From: Planktothricoides sp. SR001 | GTDB lineage: Bacteria; Cyanobacteriota; Cyanobacteriia; Cyanobacteriales; Laspinemataceae | Length of the DNA: 47,039 nt | Direction of reading: 5' to 3' | NCBI RefSeq assembly: GCF_001276715.1 | Contig: NZ_LIUQ01000026.1 | Coordinates: 45,856 to 92,894, forward strand | Part shown: positions 24,784 to 32,747 of the stretch, in pieces | Position numbering within the stretch: the stretch's first letter is position 1 | How the letters are laid out: each line of letters opens with the position of its first letter | The notes under the pieces: generated by a model | Told to the model about the DNA's origin: nothing | Seen by the model: the letters and a program-made list of their open reading frames with translations, nothing else | Database searches by the model: none | Translations under genes and position numbers: made by a program

Positions 24784-26829
24784 TTAAGGAAAGCGGCGAC
24801 GCGGAGACAATACCATGAAAATATCGGATTGGGTACTGATATTTGTTGAAGAAGTGCTTAAGGTAATACTTCTAATATTTGCTAAAATGCTTGTGCCTAA
24901 ATTAAGCAGCATATCGTTATTAATTTGTTGCGAATCTAAAAAATTGTTAACTAATGACAATAAAGAGCCAATATTTAGATATAAATAACCATGATTCGGA
25001 CGAGGCAGTGGGCTGGTAGCGGTGGTAAAGTTAAAGGCTCGATCCAGACTTAAATATGGTTGGGGATGTAGTTCTTTTAAAGGGGTTAATCCCGTGGCGA
25101 CCAGCAATGTTTGTTGATTTAACCAAGTATAGGAGAATAAGCTCTCCATTGCTTGTCTTTGGGGGTTAAAAACTTGCCATTCTGTAACCGTCTGACCATT
25201 GATAATTTCCTGTTTGAGGGTAATATTTTGCTCAGACGATCGCACCACCAATTGATCTAATCTTTGTAACGCTGTTTGGGCAGCGGCTGGATCTTTTGTT
25301 TCTAAAATTATCCCCAGGGCAAGCTGAAGTCGGGGATCAAAGGCGGGAAATAATCCTCCGGTTGAGGGAAATAAAAAGATCGCATATTCCCCATCTAACC
25401 AAGGAATCATATTTCCTTCCATATTTGTGGCCATCGAGTCACTTGTATTTCTCAGGGTTGACCAAACTTCAGCGATCGCTGGTTGATTTAATAAGCCACG
25501 AAAGAACCTTAAAAAGAGTTGGTTTAAGTTATTTCCCGATAAAGAAAAATAGGTTGCTGCGGGGATTTGACCATAAATATCATCGCCGACGGAATTCATC
25601 TCACTGGTGGCAATGGGGTTTTGATAATAAACCCGATATTGAGCCCGAAATCCTTCCGGTTGGAACCAAGCCAGAACTTCAGCACTACTATAAGTTTCTT
25701 CGAGTAATCCTAGGGTATTTTGTAAGTCTTGGATATTGGGGATTGCTACAGGAAAAGGTAAGCCGGTGGGGTCAAAGGTTTGATCCCAAAAACTTTTTGC
25801 TAATCCAGAGATTTCCCCATAACCAACAAAGAGCGATCGGTTAAAATCAGGATTTTCTAAAGTTCTTTGGAAATTGGGACTTTCCGCTAATTTCATTCCC
25901 CGATCGCGACTGTCCAACCACTGTTTAATCGCCTCTGGACTTGCCGCTGCTGCCAAATATCCAGGCACCACGGCGATCGCCAAGCCCGGAGTCACTTGTG
26001 GTGGAATCGCTTCTGGCAGGCTATTTTCCTGATTAGCCATCCAGGGGGCGATCGGCAGACTCTTGCTCCCGGTTTGCGGGGCTAAACCCTGACCAAGAAT
26101 TGACTGAGACTGAGATTTGAGCAATTTTTCCCAAGACGGCCATTGAGAGAACATGGGGTGAGACAAAATGGGGCCAACTTTATTCATCTTTGGCCCTAAA
26201 CTCCGAGAAAAAATCTGACCCGCAGAGTGACCCGGAGAGTTCGATTCATTCGATTCAGAAGATGCTGAGGATTCTGAGGGCAACGGCGACCTAGTTTGCT
26301 GGGCAGGAATCACTGTTTCTGGCCAGACCAAAATCTTCACCCCCTGGTATTCTTGCTCGATTGGGGGTGCCGATCGCTGCTGCTTGACTTGCTCGATAAA
26401 TTGCGGCAAGGGGCTCGCATCAGTCACCGGCGCCAAGGTCAAAGTGCGATGACTGGCTGGACTGTCAGCCCGACTATCGGCGCCACTCTGGGAGGCGCTA
26501 CTCTGGGAATTGGGCATCAAAACCTGAGCCGTCCAATCTCCTAACCAGGGCTTAATCTGTGTCGTAAAGTTAATTTCCGGCGGGAGATGCGGGACAAAGC
26601 CAGGAGGGGCAAAGTCTGCGGGGAGGGGTAAAAACCGACTCACATTTTCCCAGGCTTGGGGCTGGTTATTGAACAGCATCACCCCAGTAACGTTCGCGGG
26701 CAAAACTTGAGTCACCGACGGCGGGACTGGCACTGCCCCTGGTGCCTCAGTGGGTTGGGCTTGGGCGATCGCATATCCCGATTGTATTCCTAAAATACAA
26801 ACCAATGGCATTGCTACACGATTGATCAC
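24784..26829 (-). CDS. DUF3352-domain protein, exported, 681 aa
   Basis: A large cyanobacterial DUF3352 family protein. The N terminus has a hydrophobic signal-like segment (VAMPLVCILGIQSGYAIAQA), so it is probably exported to the periplasm. Next comes the family opening VTQVLPANVTGVMLFNNQPQAWENV. A Ser/Pro-rich low-complexity segment of about 60 residues (around 105-210) splits the first part of the domain. The C-terminal half shows the typical paired features: GEYAIFLFPSTGGLF, LALGIILETKDPAAAQTALQRLDQLV, and LNIGSLLSLVNNFLD. No catalytic motif is visible, and the biochemical role is not known to me. It is a single gene, 165 bp downstream of the serpin start region on the same strand as the serpin. 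Confidence 0.85.
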   Translation of the reverse strand: MINRVAMPLVCILGIQSGYAIAQAQPTEAPGAVPVPPSVTQVLPANVTGVMLFNNQPQAWENVSRFLPLPADFAPPGFVPHLPPEINFTTQIKPWLGDWTAQVLMPNSQSSASQSGADSRADSPASHRTLTLAPVTDASPLPQFIEQVKQQRSAPPIEQEYQGVKILVWPETVIPAQQTRSPLPSESSASSESNESNSPGHSAGQIFSRSLGPKMNKVGPILSHPMFSQWPSWEKLLKSQSQSILGQGLAPQTGSKSLPIAPWMANQENSLPEAIPPQVTPGLAIAVVPGYLAAAASPEAIKQWLDSRDRGMKLAESPNFQRTLENPDFNRSLFVGYGEISGLAKSFWDQTFDPTGLPFPVAIPNIQDLQNTLGLLEETYSSAEVLAWFQPEGFRAQYRVYYQNPIATSEMNSVGDDIYGQIPAATYFSLSGNNLNQLFLRFFRGLLNQPAIAEVWSTLRNTSDSMATNMEGNMIPWLDGEYAIFLFPSTGGLFPAFDPRLQLALGIILETKDPAAAQTALQRLDQLVVRSSEQNITLKQEIINGQTVTEWQVFNPQRQAMESLFSYTWLNQQTLLVATGLTPLKELHPQPYLSLDRAFNFTTATSPLPRPNHGYLYLNIGSLLSLVNNFLDSQQINNDMLLNLGTSILANIRSITLSTSSTNISTQSDIFMVLSPRRRFP

Positions 26830-26994
26830 CCGATGACTCTCCCTTGTAATTCAAATTGTCAGACTAGCATATTTGTCAGACTAGCATCCGTTTTCCGGTT
26901 TCGCAATCAATTCCTGAAAACCCAGGCTCTTATGTAATCATTTCTTAATATAAACGGTGATTTTCTGCGAGAATCGTCCCCTGGAAGCCATATG

Positions 26995-28269
26995 TTAATT
27001 TAAAGGATTCATTAACCGACCGATAAATAAAATACTGTCCGATTCATTATCTTGAATTAAAAAAATAAATGGATGGTCAGCACGAAAAGTGGTTGTCGGA
27101 GCCGTGCTCCGACTAGCGGCAATCACCCCTGATGCACCTCCTGCTTCTGTCCCCACTTCATTAACATTTAGGAAAGCTTTGTGAACAACTGTAGACAAAT
27201 AAAGGTCGCCAGGGTTGCCATTCATCCCAGCAAAATTCGCTGCTTCTGGGTTAAAAGCAGTTGCCATTCCCATTTGGAAAAGAGTTTGTTTCAGATCAAA
27301 TTCAGCAGTCATTTTGAACTTGGGTAGCCATAACTCTACCATGTACTCTTGATCCGCACAGTTAATAAACGGCTGTAACGTTTCTACACTGAGATTTTGT
27401 TCTAATTGCCCCAATCTTTCTAGGCTATTTGGTAACAAAATCAACATTGATAATCCATAGTCTACATAAAACAATCGTAAAACTTCTACTCCATCATAAC
27501 TCCCATACCAAAAGCGATTTTTTTGATACATCATCGGCACAATAACCTGTTGACCAGATTCGGTTGTAAATAAATTTTCTTCAGTGTATTGGCTCTGAAA
27601 AGGTGACAGCCAATTGCCCTCAAAATAGATAGCATTGGTTAACACTAAGCGAGTAGAATTATTCAAGACCCCTTCCGGGATTAAATCTTTAATATTTTCT
27701 TCAGTTTTTTGAGCAATCCACTCATTAATCGTATCGCGAGCCAGGTCTGGCTGATGTTGAAAATCTACTTCAGCAAAAGGTGATCCATAATATTCTTGGG
27801 TCAAGTTCATAAAACTTGCTAAAAAACCATAATTTTGTTGCCCCCAAAGTCGATTAGCAATTTGCAGTTTATATCCGGCTGATTTGTCCAAAGCAATCAG
27901 GTTTGCCAATTGACTGAAAGCAGAATGAATCGCCGGTGATGGCAAACGAAAATGTAGCAAATCTGCCATTTCTTCGGCGGTTTGTCCGGCAGCGCCTGCG
28001 TAAGTCATGGCCAAAGCTGTAGACAAACTATAAGGGGAAAAAAATAAGTTTCCTTGGGTTTGAGATAAGTGCTGATAGAGGTCAAGAGCAAAGCGATTAT
28101 TGCCATCAGCAATTGTAGTCACATCAGGATCGATCATTTTGATTTCTGAAGCAATTTCTTCACTACTGGTTACAGAAAAACTCAGAAAACTATCCCTTGA
28201 ACCGGGTTGATAAGTCAAGGTGAGTAAACCAGCGACAATTGTCGCTAACCTAGTGATTAAATATTTCAT
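26995..28269 (-). CDS. Serpin (serine protease inhibitor), exported
   Basis: A 424-aa serpin starting at MKYLITRLATIVAGLL, with a signal peptide; the frame upstream (to 28491) is a repeat-derived extension and rejected. Hallmarks: FALDLYQHLSQTQGNLFFSPYSLSTALAM (helix A/B), NRLWGQQ, LVLTNAIYFEGNW, and MLILLPN. The reactive centre loop is VGTEAGGASGVIAASRSTAP, followed by the conserved FRADHPFIFLI. The hinge has Thr at P14 and small residues at P12-P9, the mark of inhibitory serpins. Counting 15 residues from the hinge Gly places Arg at P1 and Ser at P1', suggesting trypsin-like targets. Serpins are patchy in bacteria, so transfer is possible. The 5' leader is a tandem array without Shine-Dalgarno. 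Confidence 0.92.
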   Translation of the reverse strand: MKYLITRLATIVAGLLTLTYQPGSRDSFLSFSVTSSEEIASEIKMIDPDVTTIADGNNRFALDLYQHLSQTQGNLFFSPYSLSTALAMTYAGAAGQTAEEMADLLHFRLPSPAIHSAFSQLANLIALDKSAGYKLQIANRLWGQQNYGFLASFMNLTQEYYGSPFAEVDFQHQPDLARDTINEWIAQKTEENIKDLIPEGVLNNSTRLVLTNAIYFEGNWLSPFQSQYTEENLFTTESGQQVIVPMMYQKNRFWYGSYDGVEVLRLFYVDYGLSMLILLPNSLERLGQLEQNLSVETLQPFINCADQEYMVELWLPKFKMTAEFDLKQTLFQMGMATAFNPEAANFAGMNGNPGDLYLSTVVHKAFLNVNEVGTEAGGASGVIAASRSTAPTTTFRADHPFIFLIQDNESDSILFIGRLMNPLN

Positions 28270-28271
28270 AG

Positions 28272-28337
28272 TGCTGAATATTTGCTGAATATTTGCTGAA
28301 TATTTGCTGAATATTTGCTGAATATTTGCTGAATATT
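28272..28337. repeat. Six perfect 11-bp tandem repeats at the serpin start
   Basis: Six identical copies of TGCTGAATATT (CAGCA-type on the coding strand: AATATTCAGCA) fill the region from 2 bp before the serpin ATG to 68 bp upstream. They replace any normal ribosome-binding site. Because three 11-bp units make 33 bp, the frame can stay open through the array. Confidence 0.9.
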
Positions 28338-28794
28338 TTGTTTGGGATTTGTTAAAGGAAAGTGTCCGGGCAATCTCCGCTTGTCCTTGATTCAATTTAC
28401 ACCCTGTTTTTGAGGCAAATGTCAGCGGTCTTTCCCGGCTGAAAAGTCTGAGCTTAAAACCGGGGGCGATGACGATGAAAAGTTTGAGCATCAGCGAGAG
28501 TGCCGAAAGGCTAATCTGCCGATCGCAACGGAGCGATCGCCGTCAAAATCAGCCACTTCATCTAGATTGTCCATTGATCAGAAGCGACTTTCCCCCAACT
28601 AAACACCCTATCCGATTCTAACCAACTGGCTGCTTGCAACGGCTCAACAGAATCAACTGTAGCATTTTCCAACTGATAACGCTAAAGGAAAAGGAATTGT
28701 TTCCAAGTCTATGGGACTCCTCAACTCTCTATCAGTCATGGGGCAGACTTCTTGCCCTCAATCCAGCAAACCGGATCAACGATCGATTCTCAAA
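28338..28794. other. Intergenic region, no gene supported
   Basis: Sequence between the two 11-bp arrays holds several HIP1 sites and a short open frame (28634-28864) that runs into repeats; I do not consider it a gene. Likely promoter region of the serpin. Confidence 0.5.
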
Positions 28795-28871
28795 CCAATC
28801 TCAGACTAATCTCAGACCAATCTCAGACCAATCTCAGACCAATCTCAGACCAATCTCAGACTAATCTCAGA
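28795..28871. repeat. Seven 11-bp tandem repeats (CYAATCTCAGA)
   Basis: Seven consecutive 11-bp units, five CCAATCTCAGA and two CTAATCTCAGA, 526 bp upstream of the serpin start. The sequence is unrelated to the array at 28272 but has the same period. A region of AT-rich non-coding DNA follows to 29095, in which I see nothing else. Confidence 0.9.
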
Positions 28872-29095
28872 CTGAATATTGCCAAACATTGCCAAACAAT
28901 CTAACGGAGAGTTTTTCACAATATATATCAAATATAAAAAGCAGCTTTTTTGTGATAATTTAACATTAATTAAATGTATAGTTAAACTCCAAATTTATTT
29001 TTTTATATCTAAACAATAAATAGCCATAATAGCCATATTTTTAAATCTAGTTATTTTTTATATAATGATTTTTATCCTGTTATATGGGTAAATAA

Positions 29096-29677
29096 TTACC
29101 TCAAAAAAACTTGCTTCATATTTAAAACAAAGCCAGATAAAATATTATCGCCAGATAAAAAATCCGGCATTTGCTTTCTTTGAATTGAGTTACCCTGGGC
29201 ATAAATTTCAATATTTTTCAGCATTGGATCGATTAACCAGCCTAACTTAACCCCCTGATTTTGGTACTCCTGCATTTTTAGCTGAAGTCTAGCCCAATTA
29301 GCATCAGAGTCCAGTAACTCTAAGACAAAATCAGGACATAATTGAATCAGCTTTTCCCGGTTTGTTCTAGGGAACTGAGAAAATCTTTCGGCGCTGATCC
29401 ACGCTAAATTAGGACTACGAATCGAGCCATTTGGCAATTTAAAAGCCGTCACTTCGTCGAAAATGACGCCGTACTGAGTTTGTTGATTCCAAGTCCAAAT
29501 TTGACTGGCGATCGCCCAACTCCACTGTTGAGTTTGATGGTCTGGTTGATTAAAAATCAATAAGCTTCCTTCAACGGTGCGCTCAAATTTATAATTTGGG
29601 TTCGTTCGGCAAATCTCCAGAAATTCCCTATCGTTTAAATCAATCAGATTTGTTAAGTTTAATTGCATGAATCTCAT
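29096..29677 (-). CDS. Uma2 family (DUF820) nuclease-like protein
   Basis: A 193-aa member of the Uma2/DUF820 group, PD-(D/E)xK-fold proteins greatly expanded in cyanobacteria and presumed to be endonucleases, but mostly uncharacterised. Seen: the opening LIDLNDREFLEICRTNPNYKFERTVEGSL, the strand IRSPNLAWISAERF, and the active-site core PDFVLELLDSDANWARLQLKMQEYQNQGVKLGWLIDP, in which D, E and K are kept. The usual ELRSPSD is ELLDSDA here. The recorded frame opens with TTG at 29710; I prefer the ATG at 29677 (MRFMQLN), and 29668 is possible. No partner gene. Confidence 0.85.
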   Translation of the reverse strand: MRFMQLNLTNLIDLNDREFLEICRTNPNYKFERTVEGSLLIFNQPDHQTQQWSWAIASQIWTWNQQTQYGVIFDEVTAFKLPNGSIRSPNLAWISAERFSQFPRTNREKLIQLCPDFVLELLDSDANWARLQLKMQEYQNQGVKLGWLIDPMLKNIEIYAQGNSIQRKQMPDFLSGDNILSGFVLNMKQVFLR

Positions 29678-29964
29678 ATCATGGATGAAAATTTGAGGAC
29701 TGTTAGGCAATCTATTTAGATTAATTTAGTTTATCTAAAAATTTACGGTTTTGCATCTACCAGTCCCCAAAGATACCAGATTCTGGTGCAAAACCGAAGA
29801 ATGTCATGTTGCGGGGTCAGACCCACAATCAAGGCGAATACATCTGATCTGGTTTCGGATCCCAGGTTTTCCGGGGGGCGATCGCGGTTGGTAAAGGCTG
29901 AAACTATTAACCGGATAGGATTTTAGGCGATTGAAAAAAAATTAAAAAATTTTTGGCAAAACTC

Positions 29965-29992
29965 TAGACATTTAGAAAAAATGTGCTAGTAT
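29965..29992 (+). promoter_or_regulatory. Promoter of the tRNA gene
   Basis: TAGACA (29965-29970), a 16-bp spacer, then TAGTAT (29987-29992), about 20 bp before the tRNA. It fits a sigma-70-type promoter. Confidence 0.5.
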
Positions 29993-30013
29993 AGTTAAGG
30001 TTCTAAAAAACAA

Positions 30014-30085
30014 GGCTCAGTAGCTCAGTGGTAGAGCAGGGGACTCATAAGCCCTTGGTCGCGTGTTCAAATCACGCCTGAGCCA
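30014..30085 (+). tRNA. tRNA-Met (anticodon CAT)
   Basis: 72 nt fold into a cloverleaf: acceptor GGCTCAG/CTGAGCC, D stem GCTC/GAGC, anticodon loop with CAT at 30046-30048, T stem GCGTG/CACGC with the loop TTCAAAT, and discriminator A. The anticodon stem has one A-G mismatch and a G-U end pair. CAT tRNAs can also be initiator or tRNA-Ile2; the full G-C acceptor pair at 1-72 argues against an initiator. Confidence 0.9.
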
Positions 30086-30090
30086 TATAC

Positions 30091-30123
30091 ACCGCAAGGG
30101 TTTCAGCCCTTGCGGTATTTTTT
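30091..30123 (+). terminator. Strong intrinsic terminator of the tRNA gene
   Basis: Stem ACCGCAAGGG / CCCTTGCGGT (10 bp, perfect), 6-nt loop TTTCAG, then ATTTTTTTG, 5 nt after the tRNA. Confidence 0.92.
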
Positions 30124-30141
30124 TGTCCCGCACCATGCTAC

Positions 30142-30235
30142 GATTTTGTTACGGTTTTTATACTTTTAAAAAGTGAAACTCCCTATCTGCAAGGCTTAGG
30201 GAGATTTTGTTACGATTTTGCTACAATTTTGCTAT
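30142..30235. repeat. 11-bp GATTTTGYTAC repeats beside the tRNA
   Basis: GATTTTGTTAC occurs at 30142-30152 and again at 30203-30213, followed directly by GATTTTGCTAC (30214-30224) and AATTTTGCTAT (30225-30235). The repeats lie between the tRNA terminator and the 3' end of the NACHT gene. Clustered direct repeats beside a tRNA resemble arm-type sites of tyrosine integrases; no integrase gene is in the window. Confidence 0.6.
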
Positions 30236-30288
30236 ATTTTGGCTCTAAACGCAGCAAGCACATCGTCGAATGGCAATAGACTGGCGGC

Positions 30289-32133
30289 TTATTTTCTTTG
30301 ATTGGTCATCAGTTTATGGGCAAGGTGCTGAGAGAAAAGTGGATGAATGAAGCGATAAGCAAAATGGTTATAACTCCGCTGACGACCGCTGGGGATTCCT
30401 TTAATTTGTTGGAGAAATAAACAGGTTTTGCCATCGTTGAGCAATTGCCGATATTGCCAAGGAATGCGCCGGTTAAACCAAAGAATTAGATGTAGGGAAA
30501 ATTGGTGAATTTCTGCGATTCCCCCAAAGGCGATCGCTAATAAAATACCGATGACCATACCACCAATGCACAGTTGCCACCCTTGAAAGTTTTTCCCTTG
30601 TAATATCCATAGAATCCATAACCAAAATATGCCCATTGGCAGAGTAATTGTGCCGTATGGCAGTAAATTTTTTAGCCATTGTTTTGCGGGGCGATCGCCG
30701 CCTCTAATTTGGTAAAGTAGCTGTGATTCGGTTGATGAAAATCCTCCGGTAAACAAGCTTACAAGGGCAAAAATTAACCCACCATTGACGGCAAATAGCA
30801 ATCCATAAATTAGTCCCGAATCTTTGCCTAAAATTTGCCCAAATATATTCCCGGAAATTACGCCACAAATTACCGCAGATACCAGGGTTCCTACTGCGGC
30901 TATGATGCAGTTTTGTTGAGTAAAAGAAAAAGCCGGTTTTGGGGGAATTAAATATTGCCTAAAAATCCCGGCAATGACTCCCATGATGCCTCCCAGACTT
31001 GCCCCAAAGACAAATCCAAAGGTGCGATCGAAGATTACCCAAAAAATTACCCCGGCAATTCCCCCAGCAATTAACGCCATAATTAAGATACTGAGAATTT
31101 TTTCTAACGGGTTTTCTAGCCAGCTATCTTCTAAATGATAAAATTCCGGTTGCTTTTGGTTAAGAGATTTTTGCGCTAACCAAGAAAGCGATCGAAACAT
31201 ATCTTTTTTTGATAACTTTTCCTCGGTGTGATTATCACTTTTATGCATAATTTTTAGACCTGTTCTTACATAAGCATCCCAAAGATAGCTAAGTCTTTCT
31301 GACTGATTTTTACCCGCTTGCCATTCTGGGAGATTAATTTCTCTAGCGGCGATAATGATTAAATTTAAAAATAGTGGTATTTCGGCAATTTGAGTTAAAT
31401 TAGGATTTGGGTGAATGCCATTCCATAAATATTCACAGTCACTTTGGACTAAATAATGATAAACCGAGTTTAGGGTGAGGGGCTGTAAGTCGATGCAACG
31501 ATCAATATTAACAATAGATAGCTGAGTTTGCTGCGGGTTTAGTCCCGCACAAATCACTAAGCTTCCTGACCAATGATGGCATAAAAAGTGATTTATTTGT
31601 TGGATAAATTTATCCGCTGCATGGTCGTCTAGTTCATCTAATCCATCAAATAAAATAATCACTTGATCCGGTTTAAGTAAATTTTTGGCCGTTTGCCGAT
31701 TTAGGTGATATTTTAGTTTGAGCATAGACAGAATCCAAGAGGCGATCGCCGGTTGGTTATTTTGCCAAGAGGAAATATCCAGTAAAATTGGCAATGGTAC
31801 ACCTGAATTGTTCATTGCCCGGTTGAGCAATTCCTTGGCTAACTGTAAAAGTAACGTAGTTTTACCCGAACCCTGCACCCCCCGAATCAAAATTTTTTCG
31901 GGAATTGACGAATCAACCAAAATTTCGGCAATATTGGCTGATTTTAACAGCGTTGCTTCTGATTTATTTCCCCGATATCGGTAAATTTTTCCAGGAATAT
32001 CTAGAGGACAAGGTTTGGTTTTTGGGTCGATATTTCTTTGATAAATTCGCTGATGTAAAGCTTGGTGAAGTCGCGATTCAACTTCTAGATGAATGGCTTT
32101 TAGCATAATTTCTAGCAGGCGATCGCTGCTCAT
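30289..32133 (-). CDS. NACHT ATPase with C-terminal membrane helices
   Basis: I use the ATG 32133 (MSSDRLLEIMLKAIH), which has GGAG 8 nt upstream; the longer frame starts at 32172. The 614-aa protein holds a NACHT/STAND ATPase: Walker A ILIRGVQGSGKTTLLLQLAKELL (near residue 95), Walker B VIILFDGLDEL, then a helical lid with NLIIIAAREINLP. From about residue 345 on come about seven hydrophobic segments rich in Gly (for example IAGGIAGVIFWVIF). The end shows RIPWQYRQLLNDGKTCLFLQQI and YRFIHPLFSQHLA, a tail shared by cyanobacterial and actinobacterial NACHT membrane proteins. STAND proteins act as signal- or phage-sensing switches; role here is inferred. Confidence 0.87.
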   Translation of the reverse strand: MSSDRLLEIMLKAIHLEVESRLHQALHQRIYQRNIDPKTKPCPLDIPGKIYRYRGNKSEATLLKSANIAEILVDSSIPEKILIRGVQGSGKTTLLLQLAKELLNRAMNNSGVPLPILLDISSWQNNQPAIASWILSMLKLKYHLNRQTAKNLLKPDQVIILFDGLDELDDHAADKFIQQINHFLCHHWSGSLVICAGLNPQQTQLSIVNIDRCIDLQPLTLNSVYHYLVQSDCEYLWNGIHPNPNLTQIAEIPLFLNLIIIAAREINLPEWQAGKNQSERLSYLWDAYVRTGLKIMHKSDNHTEEKLSKKDMFRSLSWLAQKSLNQKQPEFYHLEDSWLENPLEKILSILIMALIAGGIAGVIFWVIFDRTFGFVFGASLGGIMGVIAGIFRQYLIPPKPAFSFTQQNCIIAAVGTLVSAVICGVISGNIFGQILGKDSGLIYGLLFAVNGGLIFALVSLFTGGFSSTESQLLYQIRGGDRPAKQWLKNLLPYGTITLPMGIFWLWILWILQGKNFQGWQLCIGGMVIGILLAIAFGGIAEIHQFSLHLILWFNRRIPWQYRQLLNDGKTCLFLQQIKGIPSGRQRSYNHFAYRFIHPLFSQHLAHKLMTNQRK

Positions 32134-32290
32134 AATTATTTCTCCAATATAATTTGAGTAATTTACTTTCATTTTAAAATAACTTGAGCGATCAGGGCAA
32201 CCTCAAGGGTCAGAAATTGCCCGATTTTTCCAGGGAATAGCAAATTGGGATATCTAATGGATATAAATAATATAAATAATATAAATATAC

Positions 32291-32620
32291 ATATAAATAT
32301 ACCCGTCCTGGCGAAGCATTCGCGGATATACCTCTACGACAAATACAACGGTTTTATGCTGTATATAAATATACCCGTCCTGGCGAAGCATTCGCGGATA
32401 TACCTCTACGACAAATACAATCGTTTTCGTTCCGGTAAGCTTTCGCCATGCCAAAGGCTATATGCTTTGCCTCTACATATACGCAAATACAACGGTTTTA
32501 TGCTGTATATAAATATAGTCCGAAGGGCGAAGCATTCGCGGATATATTTATACGAAAAATACAATGGTTTTAGGCGCGAATGCTTTGCCCCTACTACATC
32601 TAGGCAAATACAACGATTTT
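32291..32620. repeat. 72-bp direct repeats with GCGAAGCATTCGCGG cores
   Basis: A 72-bp unit (ATATAAATATACCCGTCCTGG... to TTTTATGCTGT) is repeated at 32291 and 32363, with more divergent copies at about 32440-32520 and 32510-32620. Each has the GGCGAAGCATTCGCGGATATA palindromic core and ends with the (C/A)AAATACAAYGG(T/A)TTT motif. Long frames on both strands (for example 32245-32622) are artefacts of the repeat. The region up to 32747 has no other gene. Confidence 0.85.
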
Positions 32621-32747
32621 AACGGCAATTGGTTAAATTGCTCGATCAAACGCTATAATAAATTATACCAATTTCCTGTAATCCAGAAACAAATCTCTAA
32701 GCTTATCAAGCGATCGGGAGGTTTGGGGAGATATAAAAACGAATCCT

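Noticed and set aside
25296-25844. 182-codon frame opposite the DUF3352 gene
   Set aside because: Shadow of a well-supported family gene on the other strand.
28270-28491. N-terminal extension of the serpin (74 codons)
   Set aside because: It is encoded by the 11-bp repeats and flanking non-coding DNA; the signal peptide begins at the ATG at 28269.
28634-28864. 76-codon frame upstream of the serpin
   Set aside because: The C-terminal part is repeat sequence and the composition is not protein-like.
28272-28871. Possible CRISPR arrays
   Set aside because: Units are 11 bp with no spacers, and no cas genes are in the window.
32245-32622. Open frames of 60-125 codons on both strands
   Set aside because: They run through 72-bp repeats, translate to repeated peptides, and lack a start signal.
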